The position numbers and the translations under genes are program-made. A stretch of 64,000 nucleotides of DNA, taken from Myxococcaceae bacterium. GTDB taxonomy: Bacteria; Myxococcota_A; Polyangia; Polyangiales; Ga0077539. Position 1 is the stretch's first letter. Each line of letters starts with the position of its first letter. The notes beneath the pieces were generated by a model. That model was not told where the DNA came from. It searched no databases and was given only the letters and a program-made list of their open reading frames with translations. This document shows, piece after piece, positions 32,587 to 40,683 of this stretch. The stretch covers positions 62,001-126,000 of the forward strand of contig SCUS01000133.1 of assembly GCA_004297725.1 (NCBI GenBank), in the 5' to 3' direction.

Positions 32587-34287
32587 ATGCGAGACAAGAG
32601 CTATCTGGCGGTACTCGCGGTGGTGGTGTCGAGCTGCCAGGGCGTGCTCGGAGAAGCGCTGCCCGAGGGCCCGGGCACCGTCGACCCCGGCATCGATCCG
32701 GTCGACCCCGACGGCGGTCTCGAAGCGACGGACGCCGGTCAGGCGATGACTTCGCGAGATGTGCCGACGAGCACCACCGACCGGGGCGCTCCCACCACCG
32801 ATCGCGGCGCTCCCACCACCGACCGGGGCGCTCCCGCGGTCGACGTACCTCCCACCGGCGGCGATCCCTGTCTGCCCTTCCGAGGATCGACCGCGCCGGT
32901 GAGCCTCACCACCACGGGTCCTCGCGAGCTGCGTGCCTTCCCCGGGGCCGAGGGCTTCGGCGCGGCCGCGCGAGGCGGTCGAGGCGGCCGGGTGATCTAC
33001 GTGACCAACCTCAACGCGTCGGGCCCGGGCTCCTTCCAGGACGCCGTGCAGCAGACCGGGCCTCGCTACGTGCTGTTCAAGGTGAGCGGGGTGGTCCAGG
33101 GAGAGGTCCACGTGCGCTCGGGCGACCTGACCATCGCGGGTCAGACCTCCCCCGGCGGCGTGACGGTGCGTGGCATCCACACCACCGAGCAGCCCTACTG
33201 CGAGCACAGCTGCGGGCCCAACATCCGCAACGTCGACAACCTCATCGTGCGCTTCCTGCGCTCCCGCCCGGCGGGCATGGGCGACGACGGCATGCGGCTG
33301 CGCTACGTGCGCAACGCCATCATCGACCACGTCTCCATCGGCAACGCCAACGACGAGGCGATGGAGATCTCGTACTCCAACACCATCACCATCCAGAACG
33401 TGCTGCTCGCCGAGACCGTCGGCGATCACTACCAGTACGGCGGGATGCTGCTGAACTACTCCAACCCCGCGGCGGGCTATCAGCTCGACCGGTTCACCAT
33501 CCATCACAACGTCTGGAACCGCATCGGCGGCCGCATGCCGGAGTTCTCTCGCGAGAGCGCGGCGGCGGCCAACAGCACCATGCAGGCCGAGCTCGCCAAC
33601 AACTTCTGGTGGGACCCGCGGACCTACGTCGACTTCAACAACACCATCACCTCCGGGGTCGAGAGCGGGCCGCCGATCCACTACGCGATGAACATCGTGG
33701 GCAACTACGGCTGGGCGCGGCCGGGCTACGGCTTCGGCCTCTTCTCGCTGCGCGACCGGCAAGACCAGTCGCCCGCCTACTTCAACGACAACGTGATGAG
33801 CCTCTACTCCAACCGTCGCGACTGGCAGCTCAACTACTGCTGCAACGACCTGCCGAGCACGATTCCCCCGACCACGCCGCCGTCGTGGATGCGCACCACA
33901 CGCTTCGACTACCCCGCCGTCACGTACACCCCGTCGAGCGATCTGCGCTCCTACGTGGGCGCCAACGCCGGCTGTTTTCCGCGCGACCCGATGGACACCC
34001 GCTTGATGAACGCGATCCGCGACGGCCAGCCGTCGAGCGCGGCCATCAACCGCAACCCCGCCAACGACGCGCTCCAGGTCGTCGCCAACCCGCCCGCGGT
34101 GCCGAGCGACCGAGACTCCGATGGGATGTCCGACGAGTTCGAGTGCCGCAACGGCCTCGACCCCGTGAGGCAGGACCACAACGGCACGACGCTCTCCTCC
34201 AGGCTCGTCGGCGTCGCGGGCTACACCAACCTGGAGGTCTACCTCCACGAGCTGGCGCTGATCCGCGTCCGAGACGCCCAGCGCTGA
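32587..34287 (+). CDS. Pectate-lyase-like (parallel beta-helix) lipoprotein
   Basis: A 566-aa exported protein. A lipoprotein signal (YLAVLAVVVSSC, Cys at about residue 17) is followed by an Asp/Thr linker holding three TTDRGAP copies. From about residue 113 comes AFPGAEGFGAAARGGRGGRVIYVTNL, the standard opening of polysaccharide lyase family 1-like proteins, then TIAGQTSPGGVTVRG, IIDHVSIGNANDEAMEISYS and IHHNVWNRIGGRMPEF, the rungs around the active-site cleft. DSDGMSDEFECRNGLDP near the C-terminus is a Ca-binding-type loop. It may cleave pectin-like polyuronides; catalytic Arg was not mapped. AGGGCAGC is the nearest ribosome-site-like sequence. Confidence 0.85.
   Translation: MRDKSYLAVLAVVVSSCQGVLGEALPEGPGTVDPGIDPVDPDGGLEATDAGQAMTSRDVPTSTTDRGAPTTDRGAPTTDRGAPAVDVPPTGGDPCLPFRGSTAPVSLTTTGPRELRAFPGAEGFGAAARGGRGGRVIYVTNLNASGPGSFQDAVQQTGPRYVLFKVSGVVQGEVHVRSGDLTIAGQTSPGGVTVRGIHTTEQPYCEHSCGPNIRNVDNLIVRFLRSRPAGMGDDGMRLRYVRNAIIDHVSIGNANDEAMEISYSNTITIQNVLLAETVGDHYQYGGMLLNYSNPAAGYQLDRFTIHHNVWNRIGGRMPEFSRESAAAANSTMQAELANNFWWDPRTYVDFNNTITSGVESGPPIHYAMNIVGNYGWARPGYGFGLFSLRDRQDQSPAYFNDNVMSLYSNRRDWQLNYCCNDLPSTIPPTTPPSWMRTTRFDYPAVTYTPSSDLRSYVGANAGCFPRDPMDTRLMNAIRDGQPSSAAINRNPANDALQVVANPPAVPSDRDSDGMSDEFECRNGLDPVRQDHNGTTLSSRLVGVAGYTNLEVYLHELALIRVRDAQR
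32773..32835 (+). repeat. Three tandem 21-bp repeats in a lipoprotein linker
   Basis: Units at 32773-32793, 32794-32814 and 32815-32835 encode TTDRGAP each time; the middle unit differs by two bases. This is a slippage-prone linker in front of the pectate-lyase-like domain. Confidence 0.9.
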
Positions 34288-34296
34288 GCGGGTCGG

Positions 34297-35472
34297 TCAG
34301 CCCGGCGTGATCGTCGGGCAGCCGAAGACGATTCGAACCTGCGCGCCGTCGTCGGCCAGGACCCGCTCGCAGGCCGGACCGTGGAGCACCACCGAGCGCA
34401 TCCCCGGCGAGTAGTCCCAGCCGTTGTTGTGGTCGACGTCGCGAGGGACGATCGAGGCGCCGCTCCTGGTGGTGACGTTGACGTTGACCCTCGCCGGGTC
34501 GACCCGGGAGGGGTCGGCGTCGACGGCGAACTCGCAGCTCACCGCGCGGCCGCGGATCTCGTCGAGCGCGCGGGTGAGGTCGGCCTCGAAGGTACCGGTC
34601 TGGAGCCGGTAGTGGCAGCTCATGGAGCCCTGGCAGTCGGGCGTGCGCCCGGTGTTGCCCGTGAACGCGAGGTCGGAGAGGAAGGTGTCGGAAGCGTCAG
34701 GCGTGCCCGCGACGAAGTAGCGGATCGGCGGGGTGCCCCGCGCTCCACGAGCGACCGACACGCGCACCGCGTCGGACGCGACCCGCTCCTGGGCCATGAC
34801 GCAGGCGAGGAAGCCGGGGATGTCCAGCGGGTTCGGGAAGCAGGGCGGCGCGCTGGTGCACTCCTCCGTCGGGGCGCCGTCGGTGATCAGGATGACGTTG
34901 CGCGAACCGTCCATCGTGAAGCGCTCGAAGTAGCTGCGCGAGCCTTCGACGGCACAGTTCATCGGGGTGCCGCCGTTCGGCGAGGCGCCGGCGAGCACGG
35001 ACTCCAGGCGCGCGCGGTTGACGCTCAACGCCTCGATCGGCACGTTCGGCGTCGCGTAGGTCGAGGCGCTCCCGCTCGCACCAGACGGCGCCGGGAACAT
35101 CGTCAACCCGACGCGGATGCTCCCGTCGAGGCGCCCGAGCAGCGTCCGCAGGCCGGCCTGCGCCGCGACCCACTTCCCGCTCTGCTGCATCGAGCCGGAG
35201 CGATCGAGGACGATGAGGAGGTTGACCGGCAGCCGGCGCGCGTCGGCGGTCGTGGTCGAGCACGACGCGTCCTCGCTGATCACCACGGTCCCGCGGTCGG
35301 GCACCGGGATCGCGTCCCTCGTGGAGGCCTCGAAGCTCGGAACCGCGTCCGCCGGCAGCGCGGTCGATGCGTCCAGCCGGCCGTTGCCCGTCGTAAAGGA
35401 GGGCGCCGCCTCCGGGGAGCAAGCGACCAGTGCCAGCGCTCCCAGCGTCATCCATCGTCCGTGGCTCTTCAC
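34297..35472 (-). CDS. von Willebrand factor A-domain lipoprotein
   Basis: A 391-aa surface protein starting at GTG 35472, which opens a lipoprotein signal (WMTLGALALVACSPEA). After a linker, the VWA domain runs from about residue 85: LLIVLDRSGSMQQ contains the DxSxS metal site, SPNGGTPMNCA supplies the Thr and VILITDGAPTEEC the Asp, so the MIDAS looks intact. The C-terminal part has several Cys (DCQGSMSCHYRLQ; ACERVLADDGAQV). It is third in a run after the small lipoprotein and the Flp-pilin-like gene, 34 bases after the latter. Adhesion is plausible. Confidence 0.85.
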   Translation of the reverse strand: MKSHGRWMTLGALALVACSPEAAPSFTTGNGRLDASTALPADAVPSFEASTRDAIPVPDRGTVVISEDASCSTTTADARRLPVNLLIVLDRSGSMQQSGKWVAAQAGLRTLLGRLDGSIRVGLTMFPAPSGASGSASTYATPNVPIEALSVNRARLESVLAGASPNGGTPMNCAVEGSRSYFERFTMDGSRNVILITDGAPTEECTSAPPCFPNPLDIPGFLACVMAQERVASDAVRVSVARGARGTPPIRYFVAGTPDASDTFLSDLAFTGNTGRTPDCQGSMSCHYRLQTGTFEADLTRALDEIRGRAVSCEFAVDADPSRVDPARVNVNVTTRSGASIVPRDVDHNNGWDYSPGMRSVVLHGPACERVLADDGAQVRIVFGCPTITPG

Positions 35473-35506
35473 GGGGCGGGACTCTAGCAACGTCGGCAGC
35501 ACCCTG

Positions 35507-35914
35507 TCAGGTCGCGGCACCGCTGCCGCCCTGACCGCCGCCATCCCCCTTGCGGAGCATTCGTCGGGCCACCAGCGCCAGCACCAGGATCGCCGCTCCG
35601 CCCAGCAGCAGCACCGGCCCGAAGAGCTCCTCCTGCGCGCTGGGGGGCGGGGCCTCCTCGGCGGTGGCGTCCTCGACCCGGCGTCTCCCGCGGGTGCTCG
35701 CCCTCGAGCCACTGCCGCCCGCCGGGCTCTCGGCGCCCTGCTCGAGGCTGCTCACCTCCTGGCTGCCCTCCATCGCCCGAGACGCCGTCTGCGAGCCCAT
35801 GCTCCGCCAGGCGGCGATGCCGACGAGCCCGACCACCACCAGCACGATCACGTACTCGACCGTCGAGAGCCCGCGCTCATCAGAACGCAGCGTACGCCGC
35901 CTCATCCCTCGCAT
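35507..35914 (-). CDS. Flp/type IVb pilin-like protein with second C-terminal membrane span
   Basis: A 135-aa protein. A basic leader (RGMRRRTLRSDERG) ends in G before LSTVEYVIVLVVVGLVGIAAW, with Glu at position 5 after the putative cleavage, as in Flp prepilins processed by a TadV-type peptidase. A Ser/Gly/Arg spacer then leads to a second hydrophobic span (LFGPVLLLGGAAILVLALVAR) near the C-terminus, which ordinary Flp pilins lack. Start: ATG at 35914; ATGs at 35932 and 35905 are alternatives. No tad assembly genes are in the window. Confidence 0.75.
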   Translation of the reverse strand: MRGMRRRTLRSDERGLSTVEYVIVLVVVGLVGIAAWRSMGSQTASRAMEGSQEVSSLEQGAESPAGGSGSRASTRGRRRVEDATAEEAPPPSAQEELFGPVLLLGGAAILVLALVARRMLRKGDGGGQGGSGAAT

Positions 35915-35936
35915 CGCTGCCGACGCTACCACGCGA

Positions 35937-36161
35937 TCAGTCCCGGCCCCGGTCGAGCGAGGGGCCTGCGTCGCGAAAGGGGCTCGTCATCACCTCGCAG
36001 CGGTTGGCCGCGGTGCACACCTCGCCCAGCCGGCACGACGGGAAGCAGATCTCCCGCCGCCCGGCGTCCACCCCGGAGTCGTAGTCCTCCTCCGGCGAGC
36101 CCGAGCAGCCGAGGGCTCCGAGGGCGGCGGAGACCAGCATCCAACGCAGCGAATACTTCAC
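35937..36161 (-). CDS. Small Cys-rich lipoprotein
   Basis: A 74-aa protein starting at GTG 36161, with AAGGAG about seven bases upstream. The signal ends ALGALGCSGS (lipobox with Cys at about residue 19). The mature part carries an acidic linker (PEEDYDSGVDAG) and four Cys (REICFPSCRLGEVCTAANRCEV), a pattern like a single Cys-rich surface unit. It leads a three-gene minus-strand run with the pilin-like and VWA genes, 22 bases before the pilin-like start. Function unknown. Confidence 0.72.
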   Translation of the reverse strand: MKYSLRWMLVSAALGALGCSGSPEEDYDSGVDAGRREICFPSCRLGEVCTAANRCEVMTSPFRDAGPSLDRGRD

Positions 36162-36240
36162 CAGGTAAGCTCCTTCCGGCAGCCTACCGCGGCATCTCGC
36201 CGTTGACGAACCCTCGCCGCAGCGTGCATCCACCTTCGCC

Positions 36241-37005
36241 GTGCCGTCACCCCGCGCCTCGCTCCTCGCCCTCGCGCTGCTCGCCGGCGCTTCATGCCGC
36301 CGCCCGACCGGCTCTACGCTCGCGCCGCGCTACCTGCTCGGCCTCTCGCCGGGGCCATCGTTCACGGTGCTCGGCGCGACCCTCTACGCCGATCGGGACC
36401 TCCAGTACCACGACGCCAACTGCCTCGGCGTCACGCTCGCCGGCGGCCGCGAGCCCCCGATGCTCGACGGCGGTCGGGTCGAACTCTGGGTCGTCGGCGG
36501 CGACCCCATCGGCCGCGTCGACCGCTCGCCGGACGGCCGCTACCACGCCGCGGTGCGCACGGCGCTCCCGCCGGGCACCCACGTCGCGGGCAACCTCGTG
36601 GGCAGCAACGCCGTCCCGGCCCACCGCTTCCACAGCCCGGCGCATGTGCCGCTGGCGATCCAGCGGATCAAGCCCGACGCGGGCTTCGCGCTGCGGGCGG
36701 GAGAGGGGCTACCGGTGACCTGGCGGGGCGGCGACAGCTCGCACGTCGCGCTGGTGGTCACGGTCTCCCACGGTCCCGCCGACGCGGCGCAGACCGGGTG
36801 GCTGCTCACCTGCGTGGTGCCTCGGGGCAGAGGGCGCTTCGCGATCCCGGCGAGCGCGTTTCCGAGGGCGCGCATCCCGGCGGACGCGGACACGGTGACG
36901 GTCACCGTGGCGGCGGACGATCGGGTGGTGGAGGAGGAGTACGCGCTGGACGTGACGCCCGTGGGCTCGGCCGACGATCAGGCCGTGGGCACCTTCGCGC
37001 GCTGA
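36241..37005 (+). CDS. Exported lipoprotein, unknown function
   Basis: A 254-aa protein starting at GTG 36241. The signal reads LLALALLAGASC (Cys19). The mature part looks beta-rich in two halves: a first with LYADRDLQYHDANCLGVTLAGG and VELWVVGGDPIGRV, and a second beginning near DAGFALRAGEGLPVTWRGGDSSHVALVVTVS, which resembles an Ig-like fold. No catalytic motif is evident. It is divergent from the small lipoprotein (79 bases between starts) and convergent with the next gene. Confidence 0.7.
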   Translation: MPSPRASLLALALLAGASCRRPTGSTLAPRYLLGLSPGPSFTVLGATLYADRDLQYHDANCLGVTLAGGREPPMLDGGRVELWVVGGDPIGRVDRSPDGRYHAAVRTALPPGTHVAGNLVGSNAVPAHRFHSPAHVPLAIQRIKPDAGFALRAGEGLPVTWRGGDSSHVALVVTVSHGPADAAQTGWLLTCVVPRGRGRFAIPASAFPRARIPADADTVTVTVAADDRVVEEEYALDVTPVGSADDQAVGTFAR

Positions 37006-37018
37006 GCGAGCGGGAGGG

Positions 37019-38110
37019 TCAGCGGGCGGAGACGGAGCCGGAGACCTCGACGGAGACCTGCATCGAGACGTTGATGCTGCCCACCGCGCTCACGAGCCCG
37101 GAGGTCGCGATGCCCGCGCACGCGGTCACCTGAGCGCCCACCGCGCCGAGGGCGCCCGGGAGGTCCTGGGCGGAGCGGACCACCGCGGCGCCGGCGCTGG
37201 CCGCCTGCTCGACGCGGGAGTGGAGCAGCAGCACCTGCGTGAACCCGCCGCGCAGGGCGGCCTGCACCCGCGCGACCTTCTCCTGGAGGTTGCTCCCGAC
37301 GTTGCCGGTGATGTTGATCTCCGCGCGCCCCGGGGCGCAGCTCGCCTCGGCGCTCAGGCGCGCGTCGCAGGCGGCGCGGCAGTCGGCGTTGACCCGCGGA
37401 GGAACCACGTGGCCGGTGCATCGCGGCGCGGTGAACGCGACCGAGCAGCCCCCGCGGCACTCTCCCCCGCAGCTCCCCGTGGCGCGCGCCACGCAGCGGC
37501 CGCGGCAGACGCCGCCGCACGAACCACCGGACGAGCTGGATCCCTCGCAGGCCCCCTCGCAGACGCCCTCGCAGGCGCCGTTCACTTCCACCGCGCAGTG
37601 GCCCGTGCACTGGGCCGTGCAGCCGCCGCGGAGCTCGCCGCCCTCGCAGGTGACCTGCGCCGAGCCCGGGGTGTACGACGCGTCGCACTCCGCCGCGCAG
37701 CGCCCATAGGCGTCGACGCTGACCTCGCAGCGGGGCAGCTGCGTCACCACCTCGACCCGCACCCCCGCCGCCGCGCGGATGTCGGCGAGGTCGGCGCGGA
37801 GCTGGGTGGACACCCGGGAGCACGCCGCGCGCAGGGCCTCGGGGCTGTCGCCCGCGCCCAGCTCGCTGTCAGGGATGGCGAGCTCGTGGCCGATCTGCCG
37901 ACACGCGTTGAGCAGCCCCGACTGGAGCTCGACCGAGGCGCCCGCGAAGGCGCTCGACGCGGCGATGAAGGCCTCCACCTTCTGCGCCCCGGCGGTGCCT
38001 CCGAGGTCGCCGCGACAGGTCGCGCCCATCATGCCGCCGACACCTCCGCCGAGGGTTCCGCAGCTCGTCAGCAGCACCATCAATCCGAGGCCCATCTTCT
38101 GATTACGCAT
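37019..38110 (-). CDS. Cys-rich exported lipoprotein, unknown function
   Basis: A 363-aa protein with AGGAGAGA upstream of the ATG at 38110 and a lipoprotein signal (LMVLLTSCGTLGGG). The N-terminal third is helical (KVEAFIAASSAFAGASVELQSGLL). The central 120 residues are Cys/Gly-rich with CTAQCTGHCAVEVNGACEGVC, CGGVCRGRCVA and CGGECRGGC, so about twenty Cys lie in short CxxxC spacing. The C-terminal third (AEINITGNVGSNLQEKVARVQAAL) is helical and then beta-like. The pattern is common in myxobacterial lipoproteins with no assigned role. Divergent from the Rieske gene. Confidence 0.75.
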   Translation of the reverse strand: MRNQKMGLGLMVLLTSCGTLGGGVGGMMGATCRGDLGGTAGAQKVEAFIAASSAFAGASVELQSGLLNACRQIGHELAIPDSELGAGDSPEALRAACSRVSTQLRADLADIRAAAGVRVEVVTQLPRCEVSVDAYGRCAAECDASYTPGSAQVTCEGGELRGGCTAQCTGHCAVEVNGACEGVCEGACEGSSSSGGSCGGVCRGRCVARATGSCGGECRGGCSVAFTAPRCTGHVVPPRVNADCRAACDARLSAEASCAPGRAEINITGNVGSNLQEKVARVQAALRGGFTQVLLLHSRVEQAASAGAAVVRSAQDLPGALGAVGAQVTACAGIATSGLVSAVGSINVSMQVSVEVSGSVSAR

Positions 38111-38317
38111 CGTCGGCTCTCTCTCCTCGCGCGGCCGAAAGGTCTCGCCGCGGCTCCGGGCGCGATCGAACACCACCGCCGCGTCGCGGCGCAAGCTGTT
38201 ACGCATGGGCTCGAAGGGGTGCCGATATTCCAGGGCGCTGCGCGTGGCGCCGGATGCTAGGGTCACCGCCACGGCGGCAAAGCATCGTTGCGACGGCGCC
38301 GACGAGGAGAAGACCTG

Positions 38318-38800
38318 ATGAGCGATGAGAAGCAGGCGATCGAGCGGAGGACCTTCCTGTGCGTGGTCGGTGCGGCCGGTGTCGCCGCGACGGTGACCAC
38401 GGGCTGCGGCGATGACAGCGCGCCGGCCGTTCCCTTCAGCGCGGGCCGAGTGGCCGACCACCCGATGGGCGTCTGGAAGCTCTACGGCGCCCAGTCCGTG
38501 ATCGTGGGCAGGGACGCCGGAGGGTTCTACGCCTTCAGCGCCACCTGCACGCACGAGCGCAACCAGCTCGAGTTTCGCGAGCCCAGCGCCTGCACGGGCC
38601 CCACGGGCTGCACCTCCATCAGCATGACCGGCCTCACCCGCTGCCCGGTGCACTTCTCCCGCTTCGACGCCAACGGCGGGGTGATCGCGAGCCCCGCCAC
38701 CGTCCCGCTGCCCCACTACCAGGTCACCGTCGCGAGCGGCGAGATCACCGTGAGCCCGGCCGTCACCGTCGCCGCCACCGTTCGCTCGGCGGGCGTCTGA
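38318..38800 (+). CDS. Rieske 2Fe-2S lipoprotein with Tat-type signal
   Basis: A 160-aa protein. GAGGAG lies about eleven bases before the ATG at 38318. The signal starts ERRTFLCVVGAAGVAAT, a twin-arginine type, and ends at TTGCGDD, so the protein may be exported folded with its cluster and lipid-anchored. The cluster motifs are CTHERN and CPVHFSRFD (Cys-x-His and Cys-x2-His ligands), separated by an insertion with extra Cys (SACTGPTGCTS). It could carry electrons in a periplasmic pathway; no quinol or oxygenase partner is nearby. Confidence 0.88.
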   Translation: MSDEKQAIERRTFLCVVGAAGVAATVTTGCGDDSAPAVPFSAGRVADHPMGVWKLYGAQSVIVGRDAGGFYAFSATCTHERNQLEFREPSACTGPTGCTSISMTGLTRCPVHFSRFDANGGVIASPATVPLPHYQVTVASGEITVSPAVTVAATVRSAGV

Positions 38801-38822
38801 GGCGCTAAGCCCCTCTCCAGCG

Positions 38823-39998
38823 CTATGGGCAGCGCGGCAGCGTCGCCGTGCGTCCGTCCCAGAGCGCACCGTCCCTCACGAAGAGATCGCGACCGGCGCC
38901 CACGATGTAGGGCTGCAGCGACTCGTCGCCTCGCGCGTACCGCTCCAGGAAGGCCACCGACAGGAAGCGCAGGGCCCTCGCCCGCGAGTCGAGCGGCGCC
39001 GCGCCACGAGCGCACACGCTGCACTGGAAGCCGCAGGCCGTGTCGACGAAGTCGTTGTGGCCGAAGTTGCTCAAGGGGTAGAGGGCCACGCGCGCCCCGT
39101 CCGGCGCCCCGGCCGCGAAGCGGAGGTAGTTGCTCGCCTCCGGAGCGCAGGCCTGACCGAGCTGCACGCAGCGCGACTGCGTCGCCCCGAAGAGCGCGAG
39201 CGGTCGGGTGAGGCGGCCGATGCGCTCGGGCGCGATGGAGGGCGTCGCCGCGGTCACGCCGCCGATCGGGGAGGGGTTGTCGTCGACCGGGTCGAGCGCC
39301 ACCGCGGCGATGAACGCCGGTTCATCGAGCACCGCCATGATGGCCCCCTTGCCGCCGAGCGAGTGCCCCATCACGACCGTGCGGTTGGCGTCGATGATGC
39401 TGCTCGCGGGGAAGCCCGCCACGCCCAGCGCCAGCGAGGTGCGGGCCGCGATCATCGCCCGCGGAACGTCTCGGTGGTCGACGGAGAGCAGCGTGCCCGG
39501 GTAGTCGATGGAGACCACCACGTAGCCCCACGACGCGATGTGCGCGAGCAGGCCGTCGTAGTTGCCCACGCCGAGCTGGAAGCCGTGCGCGAAGATCACG
39601 AGCGGCAGCCGCGAGTCGCTCGACGTGGGGAAGAGCGCCCTCGCCTGGGTCGCGGTGCCGGCGATCGGACCCGTCCAGGTTCCGACCACGTAGGGGCCGC
39701 GCAGGGAGAGGTCGCGGCCGCCGGCGTCGAAGGCGGGAGCGGGCACGTCGCCCTCGGGTGAGCCCGCATCCTCCTCGACGCCGAGGTCATCGGTCGGAGG
39801 CTCCCCCGCGTCGACAGCGGGCTCCTCGACCGGGCCCGAGTCGGGCTCGACGCCGAGGTCCGTCGAGATCGGGGCCAGGTCGACCGGGGCGCGCACGTCG
39901 CCCGCGCCGCCGTCCGCGGGAGGCCGGTAGGAGACCACGTTGCCGCAGCCAGAGAGCGCCGCGAGGAGCCCGACCGACACGATCCCAGAGCTTCGCAT
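38823..39998 (-). CDS. Alpha/beta-hydrolase lipoprotein, chlorophyllase/PAF-acetylhydrolase-like
   Basis: A 391-aa exported esterase-fold protein. Signal SVGLLAALSGC (Cys18) is followed by a long Asp/Pro/Glu linker to about residue 95. The hydrolase domain has LVIFAHGFQLGVGNYDGLL (oxyanion region), WGYVVVSIDYPG, nucleophile MGHSLGGKGA (Ser213), acid candidate ALDPVDDNP and late His in NFGHNDFVD, so the triad appears intact. The order fits the dienelactone hydrolase/chlorophyllase-like group. Substrate unknown. The start is the ATG at 39998 at the lipoprotein signal. Confidence 0.85.
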   Translation of the reverse strand: MRSSGIVSVGLLAALSGCGNVVSYRPPADGGAGDVRAPVDLAPISTDLGVEPDSGPVEEPAVDAGEPPTDDLGVEEDAGSPEGDVPAPAFDAGGRDLSLRGPYVVGTWTGPIAGTATQARALFPTSSDSRLPLVIFAHGFQLGVGNYDGLLAHIASWGYVVVSIDYPGTLLSVDHRDVPRAMIAARTSLALGVAGFPASSIIDANRTVVMGHSLGGKGAIMAVLDEPAFIAAVALDPVDDNPSPIGGVTAATPSIAPERIGRLTRPLALFGATQSRCVQLGQACAPEASNYLRFAAGAPDGARVALYPLSNFGHNDFVDTACGFQCSVCARGAAPLDSRARALRFLSVAFLERYARGDESLQPYIVGAGRDLFVRDGALWDGRTATLPRCP

Positions 39999-40030
39999 GG
40001 GCCTTTGAGTACCCCGAAACGCCCGCGGGC

Positions 40031-40657
40031 TCACGAAGCGTGAAGTTTGGAGAGGTGGCTCGTGTCGTTGAGCGCGGCCACCCGCAGCACCCCGAACTCC
40101 CGCCACTCCAGCCGGTGCACCCCGCAGTTCTCCGTCGCCAGGATCAGCCCCTCGCCGCTCGCCCCGAGCAGGTGCCGCAGCGCGTGGTGGATCGCGACCC
40201 CGTGGCTCACCACCACCACCGTCCCGGTCGGGTGGCGAGCGAGGATGTCGTCGATCGCGGCGCTCATCCTCGCGGCGCACTCGGTGTGCGACTCGCCCCC
40301 CGGCGGGGTGAACACCGGGTCGCGCGACAGCAGCGCCCGCCACGCCTCGGGCTGCTCGGCCTCGAGCACGTCGAAGCGGACGCCGACGAAGGCGCCCATG
40401 TCGCGCTCCCGCAGACGGTGATCGGGCACCACGGGAAGCCCCGCTCGGGTCGCGAGCGGCGTCGCGGTCGCGACGGCCCTCGGCAGGTCGCTCGCGTAGA
40501 CCACCGTCGGCGCGGGCGACGACAGCGCCTCCGCGAGGGCCTCGGCCTGCCGCACGCCCCGAGGGGTCAGCGGCGACGCGCTGTGCCCGGTGAACATGCG
40601 CGCGGCGTTGCCCTCCGACTCCCCGTGGCGCACCAGCAACAACGTTCGCGTCAGCAC
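40031..40657 (-). CDS. Histidine phosphatase (phosphoglycerate mutase-like)
   Basis: A 208-aa protein starting at GTG 40657. TLLLVRHGESEGNAA carries the catalytic RHG (His11), SPLTPRGVRQAEALAEAL and VVYASDLPRAVATA follow, GESHTECAARM holds the acid, and VVVVSHGVAIHHAL the second His. This is the dPGM/CobC-like branch; the true substrate (phosphosugar, alpha-ribazole-5-P or other) cannot be told. In-frame codons upstream of 40657 lack family character. It follows hrpB by 26 bases on the same strand. Confidence 0.9.
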   Translation of the reverse strand: MLTRTLLLVRHGESEGNAARMFTGHSASPLTPRGVRQAEALAEALSSPAPTVVYASDLPRAVATATPLATRAGLPVVPDHRLRERDMGAFVGVRFDVLEAEQPEAWRALLSRDPVFTPPGGESHTECAARMSAAIDDILARHPTGTVVVVSHGVAIHHALRHLLGASGEGLILATENCGVHRLEWREFGVLRVAALNDTSHLSKLHAS

Positions 40658-40683
40658 TGCTTCGGCTCTCCTCGAGGGTGACT

